From the NCBI GenBank assembly GCA_025360285.1, contig JANYCM010000157.1, positions 1 through 21,577 of the forward strand: DNA of 21,577 bases, in the 5' to 3' direction. Positions within the stretch are counted from its first letter, which is position 1. Every line of letters starts with the position of its first letter. The position numbers and the translations under genes are program-made. Below the pieces are notes generated by a model. That model had not been told where the DNA came from, ran no database searches, and saw only the letters and a list, made by a program, of their open reading frames with translations. The stretch is from Sphingomonadales bacterium (GTDB lineage: Bacteria > Pseudomonadota > Alphaproteobacteria > Sphingomonadales > Sphingomonadaceae). Positions 7,925-14,635 of the stretch are shown in pieces.

Positions 7925-8028
7925 CTCCCCGCCCTTTCAAGGGAGGAGTTGGGGGTGGGTCTGTGCTGCAAAACTCACCCGCCCGACAGTGAACCCACCC
8001 CCGACCCCTCGCTTGAAAGGGAGGGGAG
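7925..8028. repeat. long imperfect inverted repeat between peptidase and GST genes
   Basis: Arms of 36 bases at 7925-7960 and 7993-8028 match at 32 of 36 positions when one is reverse-complemented, around a 32-base centre. Each arm has a purine/pyrimidine-skewed core with ctttcaag and gggggtgggt. Transcribed RNA would fold into a very strong hairpin. It resembles short palindromic repeats (REP-like) common between genes of sphingomonads, but no second copy occurs here to prove that. No T-run follows the stem, so it is not a simple terminator. The right arm's gggaggggag also supplies the purine-rich ribosome site of the GST gene. Confidence 0.85.
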
Positions 8029-8032
8029 AAGG

Positions 8033-8626
8033 ATGAATGCCCCCATGCAACTCCTCGCCTCGCTTACCTCACCCTATGCCCGCAAGCTGCGGGTCATCGC
8101 CCTTGAGTTGAATTTAGCGCTTCCCGTGGTCGAGACCGCGCCACTTGACGATACCGCCGATCTCCTCGCCGCCAATCCGCTGGGCAAAGTGCCGGCGCTG
8201 GTCCTTGCCGACGGCAGCGCCATCGTCGATTCACGGGTGATTGCCGCGTATCTGCTGGCCCAGGTCCCCGGCCAGACGCTGCTGGCAACCGACGGCCCGG
8301 CGCACTGGCACGGCCGCACCACCGAAGCGATCGCCGACGGTATCCTTGATGCCGCGATCAACCTGCGCTTCAACGCGGCGCAAGGTGTCACAACCGGTGC
8401 CTGGCCTGATCGTCAACGCCGCGCCATCGCCCGCGCCCTGGCGGCGCTGCCGGCACGGATTGGCGACAGCATTGCCTATGCCGAACTGTGCATGATCATC
8501 GCTTGCGAATATCTGGATTTCCGCTTTCCGGCGATCGACTGGCGCGGCGATCAGCCGGCGCTGAAAGAGTTGCACGAGCGGCTGACGAACCGTCCCTCCC
8601 TCGCAACAACCCGGCCGCCGGTGTAG
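8033..8626 (+). CDS. glutathione S-transferase family protein
   Basis: The 197-residue protein has a thioredoxin-fold N-terminal domain. The active-site segment is LTSPYARKLRV, with S13 in the catalytic serine position, and NPLGKVPALVLADG carries the cis-proline P54. The glutathione-binding acid/serine pair is D66-S67 in IVDSRVIAAYL. A helical C-terminal domain follows. It probably conjugates or reduces electrophilic compounds with glutathione in the cytoplasm. The layout resembles YibF-like bacterial GSTs, but the substrate is unknown. ATG 8033 is chosen because gggaggggag lies just upstream; a longer frame from 7949 would translate the inverted repeat and is unlikely. A VOC gene follows after 24 bases, probably in the same transcript. 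Confidence 0.87.
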   Translation: MNAPMQLLASLTSPYARKLRVIALELNLALPVVETAPLDDTADLLAANPLGKVPALVLADGSAIVDSRVIAAYLLAQVPGQTLLATDGPAHWHGRTTEAIADGILDAAINLRFNAAQGVTTGAWPDRQRRAIARALAALPARIGDSIAYAELCMIIACEYLDFRFPAIDWRGDQPALKELHERLTNRPSLATTRPPV

Positions 8627-8650
8627 GCTGATGCCGACAGGAGGCTCCGC

Positions 8651-9058
8651 ATGACCATCCGCCCCGGCATCCACCCGACCCTGCAATATGATGACGCGCC
8701 CGCCGCCATCACCTGGCTGGAAACCGCCTCTGGCTTTACCGCCAAGGATGTGTTTGAGGACGGTGAGGGTGGTATTGCCCACGCCCAACTGGTGCTGGAT
8801 GGCAATCTCATCATGCTGTCGAGCCGACGGCCCAACATTTACGGTATCGCCAGCCCGGCCCAACTGGACGGCGTCACCGGCTCGATCTCGGTAACGCTCG
8901 CCGATCCGGCGGCGCATTATGCCCGCGCCGTCGCGGCCGGCGCCGATGTCATCACGCCGCTGACCGCCAAGGATTATGGCGGTGCCAGCTATGATGTCCG
9001 CGACATCGGCGGGCATGTGTGGACCTTTGGCAGCTATGACCCCTGGGCCAGTGGTTAA
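8651..9058 (+). CDS. VOC (glyoxalase/PhnB-like) protein
   Basis: The 135-residue protein has two beta-alpha-beta-beta-beta halves of the vicinal-oxygen-chelate fold. The first holds HPTLQYDDAPAAITWL and AHAQLVLDGNLIMLSS; the second holds GSISVTLADPAAHYARAVAAGADV and ends YDVRDIGGHVWTFGSYDPW. The family includes glyoxalases, fosfomycin-type resistance proteins and PhnB-like proteins. The specific reaction cannot be assigned because the metal ligands are not all clear. AGGAGG (8639-8644) precedes the ATG by 6 bases. The adjacent GST fits a role in electrophile handling, as inference. Its stop TAA (9056-9058) interlocks with the convergent ferredoxin stop in a shared TTAA. Confidence 0.85.
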   Translation: MTIRPGIHPTLQYDDAPAAITWLETASGFTAKDVFEDGEGGIAHAQLVLDGNLIMLSSRRPNIYGIASPAQLDGVTGSISVTLADPAAHYARAVAAGADVITPLTAKDYGGASYDVRDIGGHVWTFGSYDPWASG

Positions 9059-9345
9059 ACCGGCGGCTGCCGCGCCAGTGTGATCGCCTTTTCCGGGCAC
9101 ACTGCGACGCACAAGCCGCAGGCCTGGCAGGCATCGGCGTTGACGGCATAGGCCTGGGCACCGCCATGAACGAACAGCTTCACGCGGCCAGCGATGCTCA
9201 GCCCCCGTTTATCGGCTGCCGACACTGGCAGGATGGCGAGCACGTCGAAGGGGCAGGCCGGCACGCACGGTCCCTTGGCCTCGCAGCGGTTGCGGTCGAT
9301 GACCGGCATGAAGGCGCCGGGCGGTTGGCGGCAAGCTGCGGCCAT
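9055..9345 (-). CDS. two-cluster ferredoxin
   Basis: The 96-residue protein holds two iron-sulfur motifs. The second is complete: C73-x2-C76-x2-C79-x3-C83-P. The first is C21-x5-C27-x3-C31-P, with K24 where a second cysteine would stand. That spacing recalls seven-iron ferredoxins, where one site holds a 3Fe-4S cluster, but it is also seen in single-electron carriers with an altered cluster. It would carry electrons for an unidentified oxidoreductase. ATG 9345 overlaps the darcynin stop as TGATG and gives the familiar PPGAFMPVIDRNRCE start; an inner ATG at 9309 is possible. The long linker between motifs (residues 33-72) is not recognised. Confidence 0.88.
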   Translation of the reverse strand: MAAACRQPPGAFMPVIDRNRCEAKGPCVPACPFDVLAILPVSAADKRGLSIAGRVKLFVHGGAQAYAVNADACQACGLCVAVCPEKAITLARQPPV

Positions 9346-9710
9346 CAGGCGACGCCGGCAAATTGATTCAGCGGCGCGACACCATAATGCTGCGCAAAAC
9401 CACTTTCGATCGAGGGGATGATCGCCACCACGGCGAAATAATCATCCCAGAAGCGGGTTTCGCGCAGGGCCTCGACGACGCTGTGATAGGCTGCCAGATC
9501 ATCGGTTTCCCACAGCGCCACGTCGGACACCTGTGCCGAATAGGCCTCGGCATCAAAATAGCGCAGTGCCACGGCAGGGTGCGCCGCCAGCAGCGGGCGG
9601 ATGGTCGCATCCAGAAAGCCGAAGCGTTGCGCCGGTGGCAGCGCCAGCCAGGCCGGGGTGGCCTTCAATGTCATGAAGATGCTGTGGCGTTGCGGCGCTG
9701 GCTGCGTCAT
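9345..9710 (-). CDS. darcynin family protein
   Basis: The 121-residue protein matches darcynin, a small family of unknown biochemistry. The match rests on ATPAWLALPPAQRFGFLDATI near the start, RYFDAEAYSAQVSDVALWET in the middle, and LRETRFWDDYFAVVAIIPSIESGF towards the end. The layout resembles dimeric alpha-beta barrel proteins. There is no signal peptide. GAGGAG lies about 7 bases before ATG 9710, so that start is preferred over the inner ATG at 9674. It is the first gene of a two-gene unit with the ferredoxin and is divergent from a TetR gene 33 bases away, so TetR control is likely. A ligand-binding or enzyme role is a guess. Confidence 0.8.
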   Translation of the reverse strand: MTQPAPQRHSIFMTLKATPAWLALPPAQRFGFLDATIRPLLAAHPAVALRYFDAEAYSAQVSDVALWETDDLAAYHSVVEALRETRFWDDYFAVVAIIPSIESGFAQHYGVAPLNQFAGVA

Positions 9711-9743
9711 GACTGGCTCCTCGTTGTTCCCCAGGATTGTGCG
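9711..9743. promoter_or_regulatory. 33-base divergent gap between darcynin and tetR
   Basis: Both ribosome sites lie here: gaggag for darcynin on the minus strand and agga for tetR on the plus strand. There is too little room for two promoters, so each must start inside the other gene's 5' end. I see no clear TetR palindrome in the 33 bases. Confidence 0.35.
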
Positions 9744-10391
9744 ATGGCCGCTGCTGCCGATCTACTCGCCGCCGACGCCGACCTGCCGGCGGCGATCAAG
9801 TCACGGAAATCGCCGCAGCAATTGCGCGCGCAGGGCCTGGTCGAAGCGATATTGGAGGCGGCGGCTCGCATTCTGGAAACCGATCCGGCCGGCTTTACCA
9901 CCAACCATGTCGCGGTGCTGGCCGGCGTCAGCATCGGTTCGCTGTACCAATATTTCCCCAACAAGGACGCGCTGGTGGCTGCGCTGATCACCCGCTCCCA
10001 GGCTGAAATCGTGGCTGCCGCGCGCGCTGTCGCGGCCGACCCCGGTGCGGCCAGCCTGGCCGGCAGCATCACTGCGCTGATCGAGGCGGGGCTTGATCAC
10101 CAACTGGCGCGGCCGCAACTGGCGGTGGCGCTCGATAACGCCGAACGGGCCTTGCCGGTGGGGGCCGTGGTGGAATCGGCGCGCGCCGCGATCGCTGCCG
10201 CGCTCGCCGGGCTGCTCCGCCATCATGGTATTGCCGATGCGCAAGGATGCGCCGAAGATTTGCTGGTCAGCGCCCGCGCCTTGATCGACCAGCTGGCCGA
10301 GCAGGGCATCAGCCGCGATGACATGCGGACGCGGGTGCGCCGGGCAATGCCAGCCTATCTGACCGGCGACGGCGCCAGCGCGGCGCGATAG
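9744..10391 (+). CDS. TetR-family transcriptional regulator
   Basis: The 215-residue protein has an N-terminal DNA-binding helix-turn-helix at about 52-72 (FTTNHVAVLAGVSIGSLYQYF), the strongest TetR signature, followed by a helical ligand-binding half. TetR proteins usually repress a neighbouring gene until a small ligand binds. The divergent darcynin-ferredoxin pair starts 33 bases away, so it is the likely target, along with the regulator's own gene. ATG 9744 has AGGA about 8 bases upstream and fits the family; the open frame reaches back to 9363 but that part is antisense to darcynin. Its last 37 bases overlap the convergent DUF1176 gene. Ligand unknown. Confidence 0.88.
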   Translation: MAAAADLLAADADLPAAIKSRKSPQQLRAQGLVEAILEAAARILETDPAGFTTNHVAVLAGVSIGSLYQYFPNKDALVAALITRSQAEIVAAARAVAADPGAASLAGSITALIEAGLDHQLARPQLAVALDNAERALPVGAVVESARAAIAAALAGLLRHHGIADAQGCAEDLLVSARALIDQLAEQGISRDDMRTRVRRAMPAYLTGDGASAAR

Positions 10392-11386
10392 CGGGTGATC
10401 CACCAGTCGCTGCTGATCCCCGAGCATTGGTCAAGTTGCGAAATTGACAGCAGGGCGAACCCGGTTCCGGTCCACGCCCATGACTGCGCCACGCCGCAAT
10501 CGGCGATGCCGCGGCCCTTGCCAAAGCTCGACAGCACGCCGGTCCGCGCGTCGAAATCGGCATTGACGATGCCATTCGTTTTGGTTTGCGCGATGCCGGG
10601 TGCCAGCATGGCCGACCCGGCCTGACCAGCCGTTATCACATAGCCGATCGCCGGCAGATTATAGGCACCCAGGCCGCACGACAGCAGCACCAGCGTGTGG
10701 GTTGCATCGAGCGGCAGGACATTGTCGTGCGGCGGGCCATTGTCCCTGTCGCCGCAATTATGGGGTAGCCGGACACCGAAGCGCAGCCGCAATTGCCGGG
10801 CGAGCGCGGGCGGCGCCGGGGCCGTACGCGCCCCCTGCCAGGCTTTGATGTACGGCAGGGCCGGGGCGACACTCTGGTCCGCAGCGGTGCCGGTCGCCAC
10901 CAGCGCAGCGATGCTGCCGGCGCGGTACTGCATCGCATCAACGAAGCGCAGCGCCGCCGAGGCCCCGGCCAATGACTGGATTTGCGGTGGCTTGCCGTTC
11001 GGGGTGATGGTCGCGGTGCTGCCCATCGCCAGCGCCCGCGCCAACCGCAGGGCCGGCCCCCCGGTCCATGTTGCCGTGCCATCGGCATCGCGAGGTTGGG
11101 CGCCGAAGTCCTGGCCATCGACGGCGAGGCGGATGGTGCCGGTGATGCCCTGCTTCGTCATCGCAATGACGCGCACCGTCAGCGCGCCGGGCCCGCCGCC
11201 GGCGCGATCAACGACCAGCGCCATGTCGGGCCAGCCATCGCTGTCGCTGGTCGGATCACCGATGGCGCGGCAGGTTTGGAGATTGTCGCAGCCGACTTCC
11301 CATTTGCCAAAGCTGCGGTTGTCCGAATCGGGCGCGGCGGCAATCAGCAACAGCGCGAGCGATGCGAGCCAATGGCGGGCGATCAT
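10355..11386 (-). CDS. DUF1176 protein, secreted
   Basis: The 343-residue protein starts with a signal peptide (MIARHWLASLALLLIAAAP), then the DUF1176 beginning FGKWEVGCDNLQTCRAIG with C33 and C39. Further family-like segments are SAALRFVDAMQYRAGSIAALVA, LLSCGLGAYNLPAIGYVI and the C-terminal DCGVAQSWAWTGTGFALLS. DUF1176 proteins are periplasmic and uncharacterised. It is the last gene of the aldehyde-dehydrogenase unit; ATG 11386 overlaps the GFA stop as ATGA. Its final codons run 37 bases into the 3' end of the convergent tetR gene. Function unknown. Confidence 0.85.
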   Translation of the reverse strand: MIARHWLASLALLLIAAAPDSDNRSFGKWEVGCDNLQTCRAIGDPTSDSDGWPDMALVVDRAGGGPGALTVRVIAMTKQGITGTIRLAVDGQDFGAQPRDADGTATWTGGPALRLARALAMGSTATITPNGKPPQIQSLAGASAALRFVDAMQYRAGSIAALVATGTAADQSVAPALPYIKAWQGARTAPAPPALARQLRLRFGVRLPHNCGDRDNGPPHDNVLPLDATHTLVLLSCGLGAYNLPAIGYVITAGQAGSAMLAPGIAQTKTNGIVNADFDARTGVLSSFGKGRGIADCGVAQSWAWTGTGFALLSISQLDQCSGISSDWWITRYRAALAPSPVR

Positions 11387-11808
11387 GGGTTGACCTTGTG
11401 TGGCAGTACCGGGCGCCCTTGCGGAAACTGTGCCGCGCCATCCGGCAGCATGACCCAGGGGTGCCGGTGTTCCTCCCACACCGAGCGCACCGGTGGCGGA
11501 AAATCGGGGTCGGCAAAGGCCCCGGCGGCGATGCCGATGACGCCGGGTTTCAGGGGCGCTTCGAACAGGATGTTGCTGCCGCAGATCGGGCAAAAGCGGC
11601 TGGTGAAGCCGCGGCCGCTGGCGGCGGTGCGGGTCCAGGCGCTCGTCATCCCGGTCACCGTCACCGCATCGGCGGCGACCCAGGCGATCATGCCGAAGGG
11701 CGCGCCGGTGCGGCGCTGGCAGGCCTGGCAATGGCAGACATTGACATCGGTGATGGGCGCTGACACCGCCACGCTGACGGCGCCGCAATGGCATTGCGCG
11801 GTGCTCAT
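11383..11808 (-). CDS. GFA (glutathione-dependent formaldehyde-activating) family protein
   Basis: The 141-residue protein carries the zinc cysteines of the GFA/CENP-V fold: C6 and C8 (CHCG), C25, C27 and C30 (CHCQAC), and C73 and C76 (FCPICGSN). The founding member was proposed to help formaldehyde react with glutathione, although many relatives have no proven reaction. The C-terminal WEEHRHPWV is also typical. ATG 11808 overlaps the upstream SnoaL-like stop as ATGA, and its own stop overlaps DUF1176 as ATGA. Being co-translated with an aldehyde dehydrogenase supports a role in aldehyde handling, as inference. Confidence 0.9.
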   Translation of the reverse strand: MSTAQCHCGAVSVAVSAPITDVNVCHCQACQRRTGAPFGMIAWVAADAVTVTGMTSAWTRTAASGRGFTSRFCPICGSNILFEAPLKPGVIGIAAGAFADPDFPPPVRSVWEEHRHPWVMLPDGAAQFPQGRPVLPHKVNP

Positions 11809-12272
11809 CGGGCTTCGGGTGGCGGCGGGAAGGTCACATCGGGCGCGGCCTGGTCGATATCGACGCGCAGTCGCCATTTGCCATCGGCACCCTTGCGGTA
11901 AACGATCAGCGAGCGCCCGGCATCAGGGATGTCGCCCTGGGGCGTATGGATCGTGAACCAATATTTGCTGAGGAAGAACGCCTGTTTGCCATCAACGACG
12001 AGGCTTTCCTCCGCCAGCAGGAAGTCGGCGTTGGGCGGGGTTTTCAGCAGCGGCGTGAAATAACTGCGGATGGCCGCGATGCCCTTCAGCTTTGGATGCC
12101 CATGCAGCGCCACCTCGGCATCGGGGGTGTACAGCCGCATCAACGCCTCGATATCGCCGGCCTTGAAGGCGCGCAGCCATTGCTGGCCGTGGGCACGGAT
12201 GGCGGCTTCGTCGGCCGGCGTCGCCGCGGCCGGCGCGGCGAGCAGCAGCGCCAGCAGCAGTGCGCGCTTCAC
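11805..12272 (-). CDS. SnoaL/NTF2-like protein with signal peptide
   Basis: The 155-residue product begins with a signal peptide (MKRALLLALLLAAPAAA) and then a cystatin-like alpha+beta (NTF2/SnoaL/DUF4440) domain. Visible parts are AIRAHGQQWLRAFKAGDIEAL, MRLYTPDAEVALHGHP, GIAAIRSYFTPLL and KWRLRVDIDQAAPD. Such domains serve as small enzymes or ligand pockets; none is assigned here. The start is GTG at 12272-12270, which overlaps the dehydrogenase stop as GTGA. A periplasmic location would separate it from the cytoplasmic dehydrogenase and GFA protein, but match DUF1176. Confidence 0.82.
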   Translation of the reverse strand: MKRALLLALLLAAPAAATPADEAAIRAHGQQWLRAFKAGDIEALMRLYTPDAEVALHGHPKLKGIAAIRSYFTPLLKTPPNADFLLAEESLVVDGKQAFFLSKYWFTIHTPQGDIPDAGRSLIVYRKGADGKWRLRVDIDQAAPDVTFPPPPEAR

Positions 12273-13726
12273 GCCTTCAGTTCCCGCGCCAATGCCTTCC
12301 TTGTCTTCTCGCCATAGGGCGGCTTGAACCCCGCCAGCCCGGCAAGGTCGATTTTCGGCTGCGTGTAGATCGCCTTGGCATGGCTGAATTCCTTGAAGCC
12401 GTCATGGCCATGGTAGCTGCCCATGCCGGCATTGCCGATGCCGCCAAAGGGCAATTCTTCGGCAGAGACATGGAAAATCACGTCATTGACCGTGACGCCG
12501 CCCGAAATCGTGCGATCGAGCACCCGGCGCTGTTCGGCAGCATCCTGGCCGAACCAGTAAAGCCCCAGCGGCCGGTCGCGGCGGTTGATCTCGTCGATCG
12601 CGCCATCGGTGGTCGCATAGGTGCGGATTGGCAGCAGTGGCCCGAAAATTTCTTCCTGCATCACCGTCATTTCGTCGGTGGGGTTGCGGATCAGGTGCAG
12701 CGGCATCTTGTTGGTGTTCTGCTGGGCAAAATCCTCGTTTGCCGGGTTGACGATTTCCACCGTCGCCCCCTTGGCGATGGCATCGGTGACATGTGCCTCC
12801 AGCCGTTCGCGGTGGCGGGCGCCGAGCACCGAGGTGTAATCGGGGTTGCTCAGCAGGGTCGGATACAGCTTGGCCGTCGCCGCCTTCAACCCGGCGACAA
12901 TCTCGCCTTCGCGTTCCTCGGGGACCAGCAGATAATCGGGGGCGAGGCAGATCTGCCCGGCGTTCATCATCTTGCCCATGGTAATACGTTCGGTGGCCAC
13001 CCCCATGTCGGCCGACCGGCTGATGATCGTCGGCGATTTGCCGCCCAGTTCCAGGGTCAGCGGCACGAGATTCTTGGCGGCCGCCATCATGACATGACGG
13101 GCGATGCCGGTGCCGCCAGTGAAGACGAGGTGATCGAAGGGCAGCTCCGAAAATGCCTTGCCGGCTTCCGCCCCGCCGGTGATGACGGCAATCTCGGTAA
13201 TATCGAACGCCGCTTCGAGGATTTCCTTCATCAACGCCGAGGTGACGGGGGTGAATTCGCTCGGCTTGATCATGGCGCGGTTGCCCGCCGCCAGCACGCC
13301 GGCCAGCGGTGCGAAAGTCAGATTCACCGGGAAATTCCAGGGTGAAATGACGCCGATGACGCCCTTGGGCTGAAATTCCACCCGCGCCCTGGCACCGAGC
13401 AGCTTCATCGGGAAGTCCAGCGGCCGCGATTCGGGCTTCATCCAGCTATCCAGATGCCTGATGGCGTGTTTCAGCGGCTTCACCGACGCCATGATGTCGG
13501 TGACCAACGACATTTCGGTCGAACGATGGCCGAAATCCTCCGACAGTGCGGCGACGAGCTGGTCTTTGTTGTCAAGAACGACGGCGAGCGCCCGTTGCAG
13601 CCGCGCCTTCCGGGTGGCGGCACTGACCGGCAGTTCGGCGGTGAAGGCGGCGCGCTGGCGCTGCAAGATGCCGAGCATGGCGGCAGCGTCGCGCGCATCC
13701 CAGGCAGTGGTGGCAGTGCTGGCCAT
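12269..13726 (-). CDS. aldehyde dehydrogenase, coniferyl-aldehyde dehydrogenase type
   Basis: The 485-residue protein is an NAD(P)-dependent aldehyde dehydrogenase. Key residues are N131 (SPWNFPVN), K154 (IKPSE), the FTGG segment at 202-205, E226 (LELGGKSP) and catalytic C260 (NAGQICLAPDY). A typical QEEIFGPLLPI block follows. The class-3-like length and sequence resemble coniferyl-aldehyde dehydrogenases, which oxidise aromatic and other aldehydes to acids. A broader substrate range is equally possible. The start ATG 13726 has gggga about 8 bases upstream. It heads a four-gene unit on the minus strand in which every junction is a 4-base overlap. An EcfG-like promoter candidate lies 35 bases before the start. 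Confidence 0.92.
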   Translation of the reverse strand: MASTATTAWDARDAAAMLGILQRQRAAFTAELPVSAATRKARLQRALAVVLDNKDQLVAALSEDFGHRSTEMSLVTDIMASVKPLKHAIRHLDSWMKPESRPLDFPMKLLGARARVEFQPKGVIGVISPWNFPVNLTFAPLAGVLAAGNRAMIKPSEFTPVTSALMKEILEAAFDITEIAVITGGAEAGKAFSELPFDHLVFTGGTGIARHVMMAAAKNLVPLTLELGGKSPTIISRSADMGVATERITMGKMMNAGQICLAPDYLLVPEEREGEIVAGLKAATAKLYPTLLSNPDYTSVLGARHRERLEAHVTDAIAKGATVEIVNPANEDFAQQNTNKMPLHLIRNPTDEMTVMQEEIFGPLLPIRTYATTDGAIDEINRRDRPLGLYWFGQDAAEQRRVLDRTISGGVTVNDVIFHVSAEELPFGGIGNAGMGSYHGHDGFKEFSHAKAIYTQPKIDLAGLAGFKPPYGEKTRKALARELKA

Positions 13727-13760
13727 GCTATCGTCCCCGTGTTGCTTTGGCGCACCTTAG

Positions 13761-13785
13761 AACGCTGCCCAGGCAATGTCATTCC
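13761..13785 (-). promoter_or_regulatory. EcfG-like (general stress) promoter candidate for the aldehyde operon
   Basis: On the minus strand GGAAT (13785-13781) is followed after exactly 16 bases by CGTT (13764-13761), 35 bases before the dehydrogenase ATG. The alphaproteobacterial general-stress sigma factor EcfG recognises GGAAC-N16/17-CGTT. This is one base off, with correct spacing and position. Activity is inference. Confidence 0.4.
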
Positions 13786-13824
13786 ACCGCAAGTCGGCGG
13801 CAATCGGGTCGCCGAAATCCTTCA

Positions 13825-13873
13825 AAAGTCCCAAAAGTCACACCGAACCCAGGTGCCGGACTTTCGGAACTTT
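13825..13873. repeat. inverted repeat made of aaagtc-type units upstream of the aldehyde operon
   Basis: The arms 13825-13839 (aaagtcccaaaagtc) and 13859-13873 (gactttcggaacttt) match at 13 of 15 positions when one is reverse-complemented. The left arm itself contains aaaagtc twice, 9 bases apart. The two mismatches become G-U pairs in minus-strand RNA, so a hairpin with a 19-base loop is possible. It lies about 100 bases upstream of the dehydrogenase ATG and could be an operator for an unknown regulator. Confidence 0.55.
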
Positions 13874-14045
13874 GGTGGCCGGATGGCCGTCGCAGGCCAG
13901 CGATCGCTCGGGGTGAGCGGCGTTGATGATGCCGGCCGCGTCACGGCCTGCGCCCCTATCGGCAAAGCCAGTCAGCGATGTCAAAGAACAATAAGTATCG
14001 CAGAAAACAGGCGTGTAGGACAGAGCCCAAAACGAACAGCAAACG

Positions 14046-14555
14046 TCAGATCATCACGCGTTCAGCCGCCGCCACGGCCACTTTGCGCCAATCGACGGCG
14101 GGCGACGCACGATGCCATGGCATCGTGGTAGGCCACATTTGCCGTTCGTTGCGTCGTTCTCCCATTTGTGCCGACACGACTGTCCCATCGGGCTTGAGAA
14201 TGGCGACAATGGCGAAATCTGCCCTGACGCCGCTCTGGCGCGGCATAGAACTGTCAATGCTTTCAAAGAGTTCATGGGTCACCTGCGCTTCGAACACGAT
14301 GTTGAATGCCGCACCCCTTCGAAACCGGGCCGAATTTACCTCGATTGTTTCCCAAAATCCGCGGGTCCCGGCGCGCTCCGCGTGAATACGGACCTTCAAT
14401 TTCGGTGAGAGCGGGCCAGGTTGCGCCGCTGTGTCGGCTGCCCACGCAAGTGCCGCCAGACCAGCTTGCGCCGCAATTTTCTCTTTCAAAGCCTCCTGGC
14501 GCACAGTGCGAGCCTGTCGCGAAAAGCGATGGGCAAGGACGTGAAATATGCTCAT
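14046..14555 (-). CDS. hypothetical protein, unrecognised, atypical codon use
   Basis: The product is 169 residues from ATG 14555, or 172 from ATG 14564. The inner start is chosen because it overlaps a small upstream ORF's stop as ATGA. The N-terminal 45 residues are basic and helical (HVLAHRFSRQARTVRQEA, then an Ala-rich stretch). From about 50 the protein looks beta-rich: KLKVRIHAERAG, FWETIEVNSARF, AFNIVFEAQV, FAIVAILKPDGTVVSAQMG. No motif or family is recognised. Codon third positions are visibly richer in A/T than in neighbouring genes, which suggests foreign origin or a recently acquired gene. It is long and ordered enough to be probably real, but homologues would be needed to confirm it. 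Confidence 0.5.
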   Translation of the reverse strand: MSIFHVLAHRFSRQARTVRQEALKEKIAAQAGLAALAWAADTAAQPGPLSPKLKVRIHAERAGTRGFWETIEVNSARFRRGAAFNIVFEAQVTHELFESIDSSMPRQSGVRADFAIVAILKPDGTVVSAQMGERRNERQMWPTTMPWHRASPAVDWRKVAVAAAERVMI

Positions 14556-14635
14556 GAATGCCATGTCATCGCCGCCACGCCTGCCAAGCCCACCGTGACG
14601 GTAGATGGCCCGAATTGCTCCGACAAGGCCTTCAC
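14552..14635 (-). CDS. possible 27-residue ORF in an overlapping chain
   Basis: A frame from GTG 14635 to TGA 14552 encodes MKALSEQFGPSTV followed by a Gly/Ala/Val-rich tail ending TWHS. Its start overlaps the stop of the 26-residue ORF as GTGA, and its stop overlaps the 169-residue gene as ATGA. No Shine-Dalgarno is seen, so translation would depend on coupling. The alternative is that this and the previous ORF are one small gene broken by a one-base shift. Very short, so weakly supported. Confidence 0.25.
   Translation of the reverse strand: MKALSEQFGPSTVTVGLAGVAAMTWHS

Larger units (their letters stand above)
13727..14045. other. 319-base intergenic regulatory region
   Basis: No convincing gene. 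It holds the EcfG-like promoter (13761-13785), a 15-bp imperfect inverted repeat (13825-13873) and a palindrome agcgatcgct (13899-13908). On the minus strand there is also a TTGACA (13984-13979) with only a weak -10 after 17-18 bases. A plus-strand open frame starting at 13978 runs antisense to the next gene and is rejected. Confidence 0.5.

Noticed and set aside
7949..8032. 28-residue N-terminal extension of the GST gene
   Set aside because: It translates through the inverted repeat, and a good ribosome site precedes ATG 8033.
13899..13908. agcgatcgct palindrome
   Set aside because: A single short palindrome of this kind is expected by chance in GC-rich DNA; no partner site found.
13978..14385. 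135-residue plus-strand open frame
   Set aside because: Mostly antisense to the 14046-14555 ORF, no ribosome site, composition not protein-like.
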